DNA of 64,000 nucleotides from Prevotella multiformis DSM 16608 (GTDB lineage Bacteria > Bacteroidota > Bacteroidia > Bacteroidales > Bacteroidaceae). Positions 9,887 through 19,665 of this stretch are shown one piece after another; position 1 is the first letter of the stretch, and each line of letters opens with the position of its first letter. The notes beneath the pieces were generated by a model. That model did no database searches and was not told the origin of the DNA. It saw only the letters and a program-made list of their open reading frames with translations. The stretch lies in NCBI RefSeq assembly GCF_000191065.1, contig NZ_GL872282.1, positions 152,445-216,444 on the forward strand. Reading direction: 5' to 3'. The translations under genes and the position numbers were made by a program.

Positions 9887-11257
9887 CTAAAGCAGTTCGA
9901 TATGCAGGATGGAGGTTGTGTGTGACGTGATTTTGAAACAATCACTGATACGCAGCCCGAGAACCCAGAGAATCGTACCCGTGGCATCTGCCAGGATCAG
10001 TTGTCCTCGCTTCTCAAAACGGTTACGCTTGAGATTGGTGAGAAAATCGCTTACAAGCTGAGCACCGTCCATTCCGAGCGGGACAAAGCGGTCGCCTTCG
10101 GCTGCACGGCGGAGGGTCAAAGGAAAGCGGATGGAAGAGGCATCAAGGTCGATAATGGTCTGACTGCGGGAGAAAGAAGGACTTTGGGAAGGAAGCAGAC
10201 GCTTTCGTGTCAATCGTACGGAAAGGCCGTCATCATAGACATAGCGTCCTGGTTCAGGCATGACAAGCGTATGTTTCCTTTCTTTCTCCACCGGCATGAC
10301 GAAAAACACGTCACGGTCATGTGTGAGCTCGTGTGTGGAAGACGTCCAGACCTGTCCTGTCTGTCCTTCAAGATGCCCGGCCGTCTCTTCAATCTGAGAG
10401 GGGGTAAAACCGAGAGGTCTCAATACATGAAAAAGGAGATGAGAGGGAGCGGGAAATTGGCGAATGACCTTCAGATTAAGTTTAAAGGCATGATCCGTTG
10501 AGGGAATATCCTCTTCTCCAATAGTTGAATCGACAGGGATAATCGCCTCTCTCAAAGTATTTTGAAGCACATTCTGTACTATTCTGTCTACATTAGAAAG
10601 GTGTTCTGCCGTATGGAGGATGGCCTCATTGACAGATGGGTTTATCTCAGCCAGCCTCGGGAGAATGGTCAGTCGTATCTTGTTACGTACCACATCGGCA
10701 ACAAGATTCGTACTGTCCGTTACGAATGGTTCATTCCGTGCATGGAGATATGCCTCGATTTCATGGCGTGACACGCAGAGCAGCGGACGGACAATACCAT
10801 CTTTCTTCGGCCGAATCCCCATCAGCCCCTTGAGCCCCGTTCCACGGACAAGATTCATGAGGATCGTCTCTACAGAATCTTCTTCGTGGTGTCCCACACA
10901 GACGGCATCCGCTCCCAACGTCTCTTTCAACTGAAAGAAATAATGATAACGCAGGTCGCGTGCCGCCATCTCAATGCTCACCTTATGCAAAGTGGCATAG
11001 GACCGTGTGTCAAAATGAACCTTGTGAAGCGGAATGTTCTCCCGCCGGCAAAGTTCCTGACAGAACCGTTCATCATGCAGACTTTCCTCCCCACGCAGTT
11101 GGAAGTTGCAATGTACAGCTTCAACACGATAGCCTAACTCCTTCAGGGTCAACAGCAGGGCGACACTGTCTGCACCGCCGGACAGGGCGACTAAGTATAG
11201 AGCCTCCGCATGCAGTAGATGTTCGTTAGCTATGAAACGTCTGACTTTATTCAACAT
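9887..11257 (-). CDS. tilS: tRNA(Ile)-lysidine synthase TilS
   Basis: TilS changes the wobble cytidine of the AUA-reading isoleucine tRNA to lysidine, using ATP and lysine; it is essential in most bacteria. The 456-residue protein has the PP-loop SGGADS at residues 26-31, the family segments AVHCNFQLRGEES, VGHHEEDSVET and LVRGTGLKGLMGI, and a C-terminal substrate-binding region. Its start overlaps the 3' end of the upstream rlmI-like gene by 11 bases, so the two are probably translationally coupled. Confidence 0.95.
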   Translation of the reverse strand: MLNKVRRFIANEHLLHAEALYLVALSGGADSVALLLTLKELGYRVEAVHCNFQLRGEESLHDERFCQELCRRENIPLHKVHFDTRSYATLHKVSIEMAARDLRYHYFFQLKETLGADAVCVGHHEEDSVETILMNLVRGTGLKGLMGIRPKKDGIVRPLLCVSRHEIEAYLHARNEPFVTDSTNLVADVVRNKIRLTILPRLAEINPSVNEAILHTAEHLSNVDRIVQNVLQNTLREAIIPVDSTIGEEDIPSTDHAFKLNLKVIRQFPAPSHLLFHVLRPLGFTPSQIEETAGHLEGQTGQVWTSSTHELTHDRDVFFVMPVEKERKHTLVMPEPGRYVYDDGLSVRLTRKRLLPSQSPSFSRSQTIIDLDASSIRFPLTLRRAAEGDRFVPLGMDGAQLVSDFLTNLKRNRFEKRGQLILADATGTILWVLGLRISDCFKITSHTTSILHIELL

Positions 11258-12449
11258 AGAGAACCAGTCCCTTCAAATATTCACCTTCAGGGTGATAGAT
11301 GTTGATGGGGTGATCGGCAGGCTGATGGAGCTGATGCAGGATGCGCACCTTACGCCCGGCCTGTGCAGCTGCCGTGAATACCGCTTGACGGAAGTTGTCC
11401 TTTGTAACGACCTGAGAGCAGCTGAAAGTAAAGAGAATCCCCCCCGGTTTGATCTTCTCAAATCCCTTGACATTTAACCGGGTGTACCCGCGCAGACCGT
11501 TCTTCAGAGCTTTCCGATGTTTTGCAAAAGCCGGAGGATCAAGGACGATCAGGTCGTACTTCCCTTCATGTTCGTCAAGATACTTGAAGGCATCTTCACA
11601 GTAGGCTTCATGACGCAGATCGCCCGGAAAATTCAAGTCTACATTCTTTGTGGTCAGTTCTATCGCCTTGGCCGAACTGTCCACGGAGTGTACGAGTTCC
11701 GCACCGCCCCGCATGGCGTAAACAGAAAAGCCACCTGTATAACAGAACATATTGAGCACACTGCGCCCCTTGGCATAGCGTTCCAGCAGCGAACGGTTCT
11801 CGCGCTGATCGATGAAGAAGCCGGTCTTCTGTCCTTTCAACCAGTCGATATGGAACTTCAATCCGTTCTCAACCGCAATATCATGATCCGTCTCACCGTA
11901 GATAAAACCATTCTCCTGTCCGAGATCGGCTTTGAAAGGCAGGGTTGTTTCACTCTTGTAAAAAATGCTGTCCAGCCTGTTTCCCATCACGTCCACAAGG
12001 GCCTTTGCTATCACAGACCGGCATACATGTATGCCGACAGAATGTGCCTGCATGACCGCTGTTCTGCCATAAATGTCGATGATCAGGCCTGGCAGATTGT
12101 CACCTTCCCCATGAACAAGCCGGTAGGTCGTGTTGACAAACGAGGAGTCGGCATCCCCTTCTTCGCAGACGACACCGATGGCTTCCCGCATACGCAAGGC
12201 CGCTTCCAGACGGCTCTCCCAGAAGGTATTGTCAATCTCTACGTCACGGAAAGAAAGGACACGGACGGCGATGGAACCGATTTGGAAGTGTCCGACGGCA
12301 ATGAATCTTCCGTCATGTGTCAGCACCCGGACAGTATCACCTTCTTCAAGTCCTTCATCGATTCCATCGACAGCACCTGAGAATATCCAGGGGTGGAAAC
12401 GGAGCAGGCTGTCCTCCTTGCCTTTTTTCAGATATATTTGCTTATACAT
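11247..12449 (-). CDS. RlmI-like 23S rRNA (cytosine-C5) methyltransferase
   Basis: The 400-residue protein has an N-terminal PUA-type RNA-binding region (RFHPWIFSGAVDGI onward) followed by a SAM-dependent methyltransferase domain with FFIDQRENR, VLNMFCYTGGFSVYA (SAM loop), VHSVDSS and the catalytic-region VLDPPAF; the late FTFSCSQVV holds the usual cysteine. This is the RlmI/class I rRNA methyltransferase layout (E. coli RlmI modifies C1962). The exact target here is inferred. It is the upstream gene of a two-gene unit with tilS. Confidence 0.88.
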   Translation of the reverse strand: MYKQIYLKKGKEDSLLRFHPWIFSGAVDGIDEGLEEGDTVRVLTHDGRFIAVGHFQIGSIAVRVLSFRDVEIDNTFWESRLEAALRMREAIGVVCEEGDADSSFVNTTYRLVHGEGDNLPGLIIDIYGRTAVMQAHSVGIHVCRSVIAKALVDVMGNRLDSIFYKSETTLPFKADLGQENGFIYGETDHDIAVENGLKFHIDWLKGQKTGFFIDQRENRSLLERYAKGRSVLNMFCYTGGFSVYAMRGGAELVHSVDSSAKAIELTTKNVDLNFPGDLRHEAYCEDAFKYLDEHEGKYDLIVLDPPAFAKHRKALKNGLRGYTRLNVKGFEKIKPGGILFTFSCSQVVTKDNFRQAVFTAAAQAGRKVRILHQLHQPADHPINIYHPEGEYLKGLVLYVE

Positions 12450-12578
12450 AAAGTTTCAATTTCACTATTATTCCCGTTTCATCGGTCTGTCAGTCCTTGG
12501 ACCATACCGGATCCAAGTGATTTCCCTGCTACACGTCACGGGAAATCAATCGCCGTGGGACAGCCCGGTTCTGAAATG

Positions 12579-13253
12579 TCAGATTGCAGCACTCTCCACG
12601 TTTTCCTTGTGCCCGGCAGGAACCGGTTGTCCTTTCGGAGGCACTACAATCAGTTCGTAATCACCAGTATGTTTCAATTCATGCAGCCGTTCATAGAGAT
12701 TGATGCACGTCCACGCATCCGTTGAGGCATAGAGTTTCTGCTTGTCACTGAGGATCTGATTCTCCCAGTTCGACAGTTGCTCACGTTTCGTAATGCGCTC
12801 ATGGAAAACGTTGGCATAGAGCTTTTGCAAACTCATGTCCTCGATGCCCAGCGACTTCACGTAGTCCTGCAGATCGATGAAATAGCCCGGTTTGAAAGCT
12901 GAACGCTGGTGCAGCATCAGCATGTCATCGCCCAAGGAAAGCCCTACTTTCGGTACGGTCGTATCTTCAAGAAAACGTTTAATGCAGTCGGGCATACCCA
13001 ACAGGTTCAGTCGGAACAGGAAACACACCTCCTTGTCGCAGGCCTGCAGGAGCGCGACTTTGTGGTGCTGCCCTTTTCTGAAGGTGGGACGTGTTTCGGT
13101 ATCAATGCCGATGATGTCACGTGAAAGCAGATAATTGACGGCCTTCTCCGCCTCTGCCTCATTCAGGACAACGACGATTCTCCCCGGAAAAGTAACTCTC
13201 GGCAGCTGCGAGATTCTGCTTTTGTCGAATTTGTTATATAATACCCTATTCAT
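12579..13253 (-). CDS. 3'-5' exonuclease domain protein (RNase D/DnaQ fold)
   Basis: From the ATG of MNRVLYNKFDKS the product is 224 residues; an ATG eight codons upstream (13277) is also possible. Exonuclease motifs are present in order: IIGIDTETRP (Exo I), a middle VGLSLGDDMLML (Exo II region), and YASTDAWTCI (Exo III, YxxxD). Such DEDDy-type proteins act on RNA or DNA 3' ends; the substrate is unknown. It reads divergently from ftsK; a -7 box, TAATTTTG on the - strand, lies at 13275-13282. Confidence 0.85.
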   Translation of the reverse strand: MNRVLYNKFDKSRISQLPRVTFPGRIVVVLNEAEAEKAVNYLLSRDIIGIDTETRPTFRKGQHHKVALLQACDKEVCFLFRLNLLGMPDCIKRFLEDTTVPKVGLSLGDDMLMLHQRSAFKPGYFIDLQDYVKSLGIEDMSLQKLYANVFHERITKREQLSNWENQILSDKQKLYASTDAWTCINLYERLHELKHTGDYELIVVPPKGQPVPAGHKENVESAAI

Positions 13254-13274
13254 TTCAGAATGTATACTGACCTG

Positions 13275-13334
13275 CAAAATTAAGAAAAAAAGTCTGAAAT
13301 CCTGTACTTATGTGGCATGAATTTATTACTTTTG
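13275..13334. promoter_or_regulatory. Divergent -7 boxes for the exonuclease gene and ftsK
   Basis: TAATTTTG on the - strand at 13275-13282 faces the exonuclease gene and TACTTTTG on the + strand at 13327-13334 faces ftsK. Both fit the Bacteroidetes TAnnTTTG -7 consensus. Confidence 0.55.
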
Positions 13335-13358
13335 CAAGGATAAAACGAAGATGAACCA

Positions 13359-15821
13359 ATGGCAAAGAAGAAAACGGAACGCAAAAGCAAGACATTTACA
13401 GAGGCAATCGGGCTCAACAATATCATTAACGACAAGACGGGATTTGTAGCCGGTCTCATCCTCCTTGGTGTTGCGCTCTTCATCTGCGTGGCCTTCTTCA
13501 GCTATTTCAACACCGGTGCCGCCGACCAGAGTTTAGTAACCGACCTGCGTCCCGGTGAGGTCGAAAACACCGGCAGGGTCTTCCAGAATGCGTGCGGATC
13601 GCTCGGCGCTCTGCTCTCATACGGTCTCATCTCACGCTGTTTCGGCATTCCGGCCTTCATCATCCCGGCCTTCATCACCCTCTGCGGTCTCCGCATGATG
13701 GGGGCTTACAAGAAGCTGAACCTGATGAAATGGTTCATGGGAATGGCATTGGTAATGATATGGTCCTCGATTACATTTGCCAAACTGCTCACCCCGCTGA
13801 TGGGTGACCAGGTCTTCAATCCCGGCGGAGATCACGGTGTCTTCTGTGTGCAGTATATAGAGAATCTTGTCGGGACGACAGGACTGATGGCAATACTGGT
13901 CATCGTCATGCTGGCTTACCTGACCTATCTTACTTCGGAGACCATCACGGTCGTACGCAAAATGATGAACCCGGTCGGCTACATACGCGACAAGGTCAAA
14001 TTCACCGTAGTCCATCATGACAACAAAGCCGCTGCGGACGGACTGTATGCAGATGAGGCGGTTGCTGACAACGTATCCGACAACCTGACGACACCGGTAG
14101 ACTCCGAACTAGCCCAGCCCATAGACCTGTCCACAAGGCCAGCTGCCGTACAGCGCGAATCCGACTCCCTCTATGCTCCTGACGACCATGATGCGTTGGA
14201 GCATACAGCCGGTCAGGAGACACCCGGCCTGGAAGTGGAAAAAGTCCCTGACACCGAACAGGCACATGGCAGGACCGTGGCAAACAGCAATCTGCCACTG
14301 ACACCGATCAATCCCCGTGAACCATTCACAAACTGGAAGTTTCCGACACTCGATCTGCTGAAAGAGTACGATTCCGACTCCAAGACGAGCTATGTAAGCC
14401 ACGAGGAACTGGAAGCGAACAAGGACCGCATCATCAAGGTACTGAACGACTTCGGGGTACAGATCCGCAGCATACGGGCTACCGTCGGGCCTACCATCAC
14501 CCTCTATGAAATCACTCCGGCACAAGGCATCCGCATCTCCAAGATCAAGAACCTCGAAGATGACATTGCACTGAGTCTGGCGGCGATAGGCATCCGTATC
14601 ATCGCTCCGATGCCGGGCAAGGGAACGATCGGCATAGAGGTGCCGAACGCCAAGCCGAACATCGTATCCATGTACTCCATCCTCAATTCCCGCAAGTTCC
14701 AGGAATCGACGATGGAACTGCCGATAGCATTGGGCAAGACCATCACCAACGAGGTCTATATGGTAGACCTTGCCAAGATTCCCCACCTGCTTGTTGCCGG
14801 TGCCACAGGTCAGGGTAAGTCCGTCGGACTGAATGCCATCATCACCTCCCTGCTCTACAAGAAACATCCCAACGAGCTGAAAATCGTACTTGTCGATCCG
14901 AAGAAAGTTGAGTTCAGTGTCTATTCACCGATAGCCAAACCGTTCATGGCGGCCGTCGAAGAGAACGAGGAAGAACCGATTATCACTGATGTGCAGAAAG
15001 TCGTGAAGACACTGAAAGGCCTGTGCGTGCTCATGGATGAGCGTTACGACAGGCTGAAAGCAGCCCGCGTGAGAAACATAAAGGAATACAACCAGAAGTT
15101 CCTCAGCCACAGGCTGAATCCCGAGGACGGACACGAGTTCATGCCCTATATCGTCGTCATCATCGACGAGTTCGGCGACCTGATACTTACTGCCGGAAAG
15201 GAAGTGGAGATGCCCATCACCCGTATAGCCCAGCTGGCACGTGCCGTCGGCATCCACATGATCATTGCGACACAGCGACCGACCACCAGCATCATCACCG
15301 GCAACATCAAGGCGAACTTCCCGGGCCGTATCGCCTTCCGTGTCGGTGCCATGATGGATTCCCGCATCATCCTCGACCGTCCGGGGGCGCAGCAGCTTGT
15401 CGGACGCGGTGACATGCTCTATCTCAACGGCGCCGATCCTGTGCGCGTGCAGTGTGCCTTTGTGGATACTCCCGAGGTGGAGAAGATAACGAAATTCATC
15501 GCCAACCAGCTGGGGCCGGTACATCCTTTGGAGATTCCGGAGCCGCTGTCAGAAGATGAGGTGAGCGGAGGCGGTTCACTGGATACGCACAGTCTCGACC
15601 CGTTGTTCGAAGAGGCCGCACGTGCCATTGTCATCAGCCAGCAGGGTTCGACGAGTATGATCCAACGCCGCCTGTCCATCGGCTACAACCGTGCCGGCCG
15701 GCTGATGGACCAGATGGAGAAAGCCGGCATCGTAGGAGCTGCCAAAGGCTCGAAGCCGCGTGAGGTACTGATCGGGGATGAGGTAAGCCTCGACAACATG
15801 CTCGCTTCTCTGCACGGATGA
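13359..15821 (+). CDS. ftsK: DNA translocase FtsK
   Basis: FtsK pumps chromosome ends through the division septum and activates dimer resolution. The 820-residue protein has four or five N-terminal membrane spans (to about residue 200), a linker of modest length, and the motor domain with Walker A GATGQGKS (residues 481-488) and Walker B VVIIDEFGDL (Asp603-Glu604). It ends with a winged-helix gamma domain (from about residue 745, with RRLSIGYNRAGRLMDQME). All parts are intact. A LolA-like gene follows, as is common in Bacteroidetes. Confidence 0.96.
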   Translation: MAKKKTERKSKTFTEAIGLNNIINDKTGFVAGLILLGVALFICVAFFSYFNTGAADQSLVTDLRPGEVENTGRVFQNACGSLGALLSYGLISRCFGIPAFIIPAFITLCGLRMMGAYKKLNLMKWFMGMALVMIWSSITFAKLLTPLMGDQVFNPGGDHGVFCVQYIENLVGTTGLMAILVIVMLAYLTYLTSETITVVRKMMNPVGYIRDKVKFTVVHHDNKAAADGLYADEAVADNVSDNLTTPVDSELAQPIDLSTRPAAVQRESDSLYAPDDHDALEHTAGQETPGLEVEKVPDTEQAHGRTVANSNLPLTPINPREPFTNWKFPTLDLLKEYDSDSKTSYVSHEELEANKDRIIKVLNDFGVQIRSIRATVGPTITLYEITPAQGIRISKIKNLEDDIALSLAAIGIRIIAPMPGKGTIGIEVPNAKPNIVSMYSILNSRKFQESTMELPIALGKTITNEVYMVDLAKIPHLLVAGATGQGKSVGLNAIITSLLYKKHPNELKIVLVDPKKVEFSVYSPIAKPFMAAVEENEEEPIITDVQKVVKTLKGLCVLMDERYDRLKAARVRNIKEYNQKFLSHRLNPEDGHEFMPYIVVIIDEFGDLILTAGKEVEMPITRIAQLARAVGIHMIIATQRPTTSIITGNIKANFPGRIAFRVGAMMDSRIILDRPGAQQLVGRGDMLYLNGADPVRVQCAFVDTPEVEKITKFIANQLGPVHPLEIPEPLSEDEVSGGGSLDTHSLDPLFEEAARAIVISQQGSTSMIQRRLSIGYNRAGRLMDQMEKAGIVGAAKGSKPREVLIGDEVSLDNMLASLHG

Positions 15822-15919
15822 GGTGTTACAGGCGGTCGACAAACGGATGGAGAACACCGTTCAACCGTCCCCTTGCTGACCAGAACGGTAAAGAACAAAA
15901 CAGCGTAAACATCATAACG

Positions 15920-16534
15920 ATGAAACAGATCAAGTATTTCTTATTACTGTCCGTCCTCTTTGCGGCAAACAGTATTCTCGCACAGAACTCCAGCCAGGCC
16001 AAGGCCTGTCTGGACAAAGCCACAGCCATCGTATCCAGCCGGGGAGGCATTACCGCCCGCTTTGCACTGTCCAGACCCGGAGCCGTAGGAAGGACTTCGG
16101 GCACAATATCCGTAAAAGGCACGAAGTTCGTAGCCTCCACCCCGCAGATGACCATCTGGTTCAACGGGAAAACCCAGTGGTCGTACATGAAGTCTACCAA
16201 TGAAGTGAACATCTCCACGCCCACCGAGGCGCAGCGGTTCTCGATGAATCCTTACACCTTACTGACGATGTACCGGCAGGGGTACAGCCTCTCGATGACA
16301 GACAAAGGCAACGCCTACGTGGTACACATGAAGGCGCTTGATGCCAGACGGAGCGTGTCTGAGGTTTATGTGACGGTAAGCAGGAACTACCAGTTACAGG
16401 GTGTCAGGATGAAGCAAAGCGGTAAATGGACTACCATCACCGTGACAGGCATCCAGCGCAGGAATCTCTCCGATGCCATCTTCACTTTCAACAGGAAAAG
16501 CCATCCGTCTGCTGAAATCATAGACTTACGGTAA
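15920..16534 (+). CDS. LolA-like outer-membrane lipoprotein carrier
   Basis: From the ATG at 15920 (MKQIKYFLLL) the product is 204 residues with a signal peptide ending near SILAQ. The mature region has the LolA-like pattern of beta strands, with GTISVKGTKFVASTPQMTIWFNGKTQWSY resembling carrier proteins that escort lipoproteins across the periplasm (given here only as the position range of residues about 55-85). It lies directly after ftsK and directly abuts the DUF5687 gene (stop at 16534, next ATG at 16535). The family is clear; the exact client is inferred. Confidence 0.82.
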   Translation: MKQIKYFLLLSVLFAANSILAQNSSQAKACLDKATAIVSSRGGITARFALSRPGAVGRTSGTISVKGTKFVASTPQMTIWFNGKTQWSYMKSTNEVNISTPTEAQRFSMNPYTLLTMYRQGYSLSMTDKGNAYVVHMKALDARRSVSEVYVTVSRNYQLQGVRMKQSGKWTTITVTGIQRRNLSDAIFTFNRKSHPSAEIIDLR

Positions 16535-18037
16535 ATGACTTATTGGGAAGCACTTTACACCCTACATACGCACTTCTGCCTCTCGGACAGGAGGAATCCT
16601 AAATGGCAAGCCAACAACGCAGGAAGGTATCTTTACTACGTGTTGGCTGTTTTTGTTTGTGTATACATGGGATGGGCAGGGGCAGAAATGGCGGATCTCG
16701 TCGCCAGTTCGGACATCGGCGGCTACCGATTCATCTATGCGCTGCTCCCGCTCCTGCTCTTCTTCGATTACTTCTTTCGCTATGCGTCCGACAACCGCAG
16801 GCTGATGCAGGTGCGCCCCTACCTCCTGCTGCCGCTGCCGGGAAACATCTACGCAGATTATCTGGTTGTCCGCCAGCTGACAGATTTCAAGAACACTTTT
16901 TTCCTGTTTCTCTGTATTCCTTTCGGCCTTAAAACCGTCGTCCCGGAGTCGGGCTTAGGAGCCATGGCCGGTTATACGGTCGGCCTGTATCTGCTGCTGC
17001 TTGTCAACGGACAGTTCTTCCAAATCACACAAGTGCTCATTGCACACAGAATCTATTACTGGCTGCTTCCGACGGCCGTCTACCTGTCTGCCGCAGCGAC
17101 CATCTTCTTCTTCCCCACCCCTCGTTCCTATGTCGATTCCTTCGGTTTCATCGGGAATGCCCTGATGACCTGGAATCTATGGGTCTATACGACTCTGTTC
17201 TCCCTGCTGTTCCTGCTGGCCGACCTGAACAGGCGTGTTCTTCAATGGCAGATCCGTCACGAACAATACCTCACCCCGGCAGCTGTCTACAGGAAAGAAG
17301 CCCCCCTTCCGCTCACTTTCTTCGAACGGTTCCATCTTCTGGGAGAATACTTCAAGCTCGAGACAAGGAGCATTCTCCGAAACAAACGGTTACGATACAT
17401 CTTTATCGCCGATACGGCATTCATCATCCTTTACGCACTGAGCACATGCTTCGGAATCGGGGTGGGAAACGGAGAGAACCATTTTTTCCTTTTTTACTGT
17501 TTCACCATCTATGGCATTGCTTTCCTCACAAGAATCATGAGTGTTGAAGGCAACTACTTTGAGTGCCTGCTCATGCAGCGAAACAGCCTGTACACCCTGC
17601 TGCTTGCGAAATATTACTTTTATGCCGCCTTGCTGCTGCTACCGGTTCTCCTGTTGCTGCCTGCCGCGATCCTTGGCACGATAAGTCCGTGGACAATCAT
17701 TGCTTATGCGCTGTACACAGCCGGAGTCTGCTACCGCACCCTCTTTCAGATGGCTGTATATAATAAGGTGGCACAGCCCCTGAACACCGTCCATACCGGG
17801 AAACGTTCCGGAGCACCTTACCTTCTGTCAGTCGTGCCTTTCTTGGTTCTTTTCAGTCCGTTTCCCGTCATCGCCTTGGGCAGCTGGTGGCTTGGCCGTC
17901 CCCTGCTTACGCATACGGTTCTCTCCCTTCTCGGCTGCAGCTTCATCTTTACCCACCGCCGATGGATAGGCAGGATCTGCGGGAAAATGAAGGAAAGACA
18001 ATACGAACAGATAGAAGGCTTCCGGATAAGCAGATAA
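16535..18037 (+). CDS. DUF5687-family membrane protein (ABC-type permease-like)
   Basis: The 500-residue protein has about ten to twelve predicted membrane spans and begins in the DUF5687 style (MTYWEALYTLHTHF). Family members usually sit beside an ABC ATPase gene and are thought to be the permease half of an exporter. Here no ATPase gene follows; instead there is a kilobase of non-coding sequence and a truncated CRISPR gene. The partner may have been lost in the same rearrangement. Function is inferred from family context only. Confidence 0.75.
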   Translation: MTYWEALYTLHTHFCLSDRRNPKWQANNAGRYLYYVLAVFVCVYMGWAGAEMADLVASSDIGGYRFIYALLPLLLFFDYFFRYASDNRRLMQVRPYLLLPLPGNIYADYLVVRQLTDFKNTFFLFLCIPFGLKTVVPESGLGAMAGYTVGLYLLLLVNGQFFQITQVLIAHRIYYWLLPTAVYLSAAATIFFFPTPRSYVDSFGFIGNALMTWNLWVYTTLFSLLFLLADLNRRVLQWQIRHEQYLTPAAVYRKEAPLPLTFFERFHLLGEYFKLETRSILRNKRLRYIFIADTAFIILYALSTCFGIGVGNGENHFFLFYCFTIYGIAFLTRIMSVEGNYFECLLMQRNSLYTLLLAKYYFYAALLLLPVLLLLPAAILGTISPWTIIAYALYTAGVCYRTLFQMAVYNKVAQPLNTVHTGKRSGAPYLLSVVPFLVLFSPFPVIALGSWWLGRPLLTHTVLSLLGCSFIFTHRRWIGRICGKMKERQYEQIEGFRISR

Positions 18038-19103
18038 ACACGTCCGGAAAAGTCTACCCGACATGAGCTTCCCGGAAACCTGAAAAAGCAGATTGCATCG
18101 ACTGGCTTCCAAAAGCGCAGTGACAATGCGGCCGGAAGACACACTAAAACAGACATCTTGGAGCCACGTCAAAAACCCTTTGCTAAGCGGTGACGAAACA
18201 AGCGATTCATTGACAGTCAACAACGCTTCCTCCGTGTAAACAAGGTCGGCGAAGGTCTCGTGTTACGGCATGCTGCTTTCTTTTTTTTCATAGAATGACA
18301 TCCGTCCGATTTCCTTTCTACGCTGAAACAGACCATCTGCCTTCTTATCATCAGCCTGTTACCCAACCCTCTTCCACCGCCGGGTAATGAATGAAACATT
18401 CGCCGGATGCAGACACGTACCGACTTTTCCAACAATCCGGGAAAAGCACTCTGGTAAATGAGCCTGTGCGGTGAAATATCTTTACACTGTAAGCTGGGAA
18501 GCGATTTTAATCCTCAACAAATACCCTAAAAATCCTCACACACAACCGACACACAGTCAACCGGTTGCAGAACAGTAAGCTAATCAATGCTTGGTCGCAC
18601 TCCAACTAACGCCCTTTAAACCTCCTATCAAGCCTTGGTTGCACCCCTGTCAAGCCTTGGTTGCAACGTTGTCAGGCACCTGTAAAATCCTGCATGACTT
18701 TATTATTACAATCAGAATCTCTGCTCTTCCTGCTGTCATCACAAATTATCACTGGCAGAATAAACCTGTTACCCAACTGTTGACATGCAGCGAAGCACTT
18801 GCCGACGTCTCTTTGCCGAGTCTTCAGGAATTTGGCGTGATGAAGTTTGTCCCATAAGTTGATGACTTTGATGAAATATCACACAGAGGCGGTGAGTAGA
18901 GGTAAAACCCTATAACGGAGGCGTGGAGCGGAGGGTTATCTGAGAGATTTACCAGAGCATTTATCTGTGAGAATGGTGAAAGACGTTGATCCCGAAAATA
19001 GAAGAGATCCGTACGTTACTTCTCTTTCGCCCTTTTGTGCCATCGGCAATTCCGTGGTGTTTAGAGTGTTCTCAGATTCTCTGCGTGACATATTATGTAG
19101 TAG
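18038..19103. other. Gene-free, repeat-like stretch (possible rearrangement scar)
   Basis: No gene is supported. At 18590-18680 there are two near-tandem units containing CAAGCCTTGGTTGCA and a CTAACGCCCTTT word that also appears, inverted, at 30620-30640. A 51-codon frame on the - strand (18936-19096) is too short and unsupported to call. The stretch sits where an ABC ATPase gene (partner of DUF5687) and the first genes of the type III module would be expected. Confidence 0.6.
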
Positions 19104-19661
19104 GCTTACTCCATCACTCCATATTTCGGAAGTGCCACATTTTTTTCCAGCTGGCACTGTGGATCGGGACTTGCCGCAGGTGCCGATACCGACGAACTGG
19201 TCATCAAGGACCGAGACGGTCTGCCCTATGTGCCAGGACGCACCGTAAAGGGACTGCTCCGTGAGGCAGCTGCCATGCTCGACCAGCTCATGGATGTTCC
19301 AGAGGAGAGCGTTCACCGGCTTTTCGGACAGGCAGGTAGCGCAGACGGCCTCGAGTTCAGGAGTGTATCGTTCACCAATGCGACACTCGACAAAGGAGAA
19401 CGGGATGCCATCATCAGCCAGAAGCTCACGCCACATCTCTACCGGTCGGTGGCATCGACAGCCATCGGGGCGGACGGTATTGCAAAAGACCATTCGCTCC
19501 GGAAGGTGGAGACTACGCTGCCCTGCTGCGTCTACGGCACGGTAATGAATGTCGACGAGCGAGATGTAGAGGTACTGACCCATGCCTTCAGATGGATCAA
19601 GCGGATGGGGCTGGGACGCAACCGCGGCTACGGACGTTGTGAGATAACAAAAGAAGATTAA
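19104..19661 (+). pseudogene. 5'-truncated Cas7-like (Csm3-type) RAMP gene
   Basis: The frame encodes the front strand of a Cas7-type RAMP, SWHCGSGLAAGADTDELVIK, then GLPYVPGRTVKGLLREAA, and ends with a Gly-rich loop, MGLGRNRGYGRCEI. These are diagnostic of the crRNA-binding backbone subunit of type III complexes. In-frame stops at 19098-19103 cut it off, and no ATG or GTG occurs before a GTG at 19230, which would remove the conserved first strand. About 10-15 N-terminal residues and the start are therefore missing. The downstream RAMP gene begins four bases after the stop, so this was the lead or an internal gene of an operon. A rare start codon could still rescue a near-full protein, so pseudogene status is probable, not certain. 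Confidence 0.65.
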
Positions 19662-19665
19662 GACT

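Noticed and set aside
18591..18857. 88-codon frame on the + strand before the RAMP operon
   Set aside because: It reads through the tandem CAAGCCTTGGTTGCA modules, so its length reflects repeats rather than coding sequence.
18936..19096. Short - strand frame starting MSRRESENTLNTTELPMAQK
   Set aside because: Only about 50 codons, no promoter or partner gene; the longer frame through it shadows RAMP genes. It may be a conserved intergenic fragment rather than a gene.
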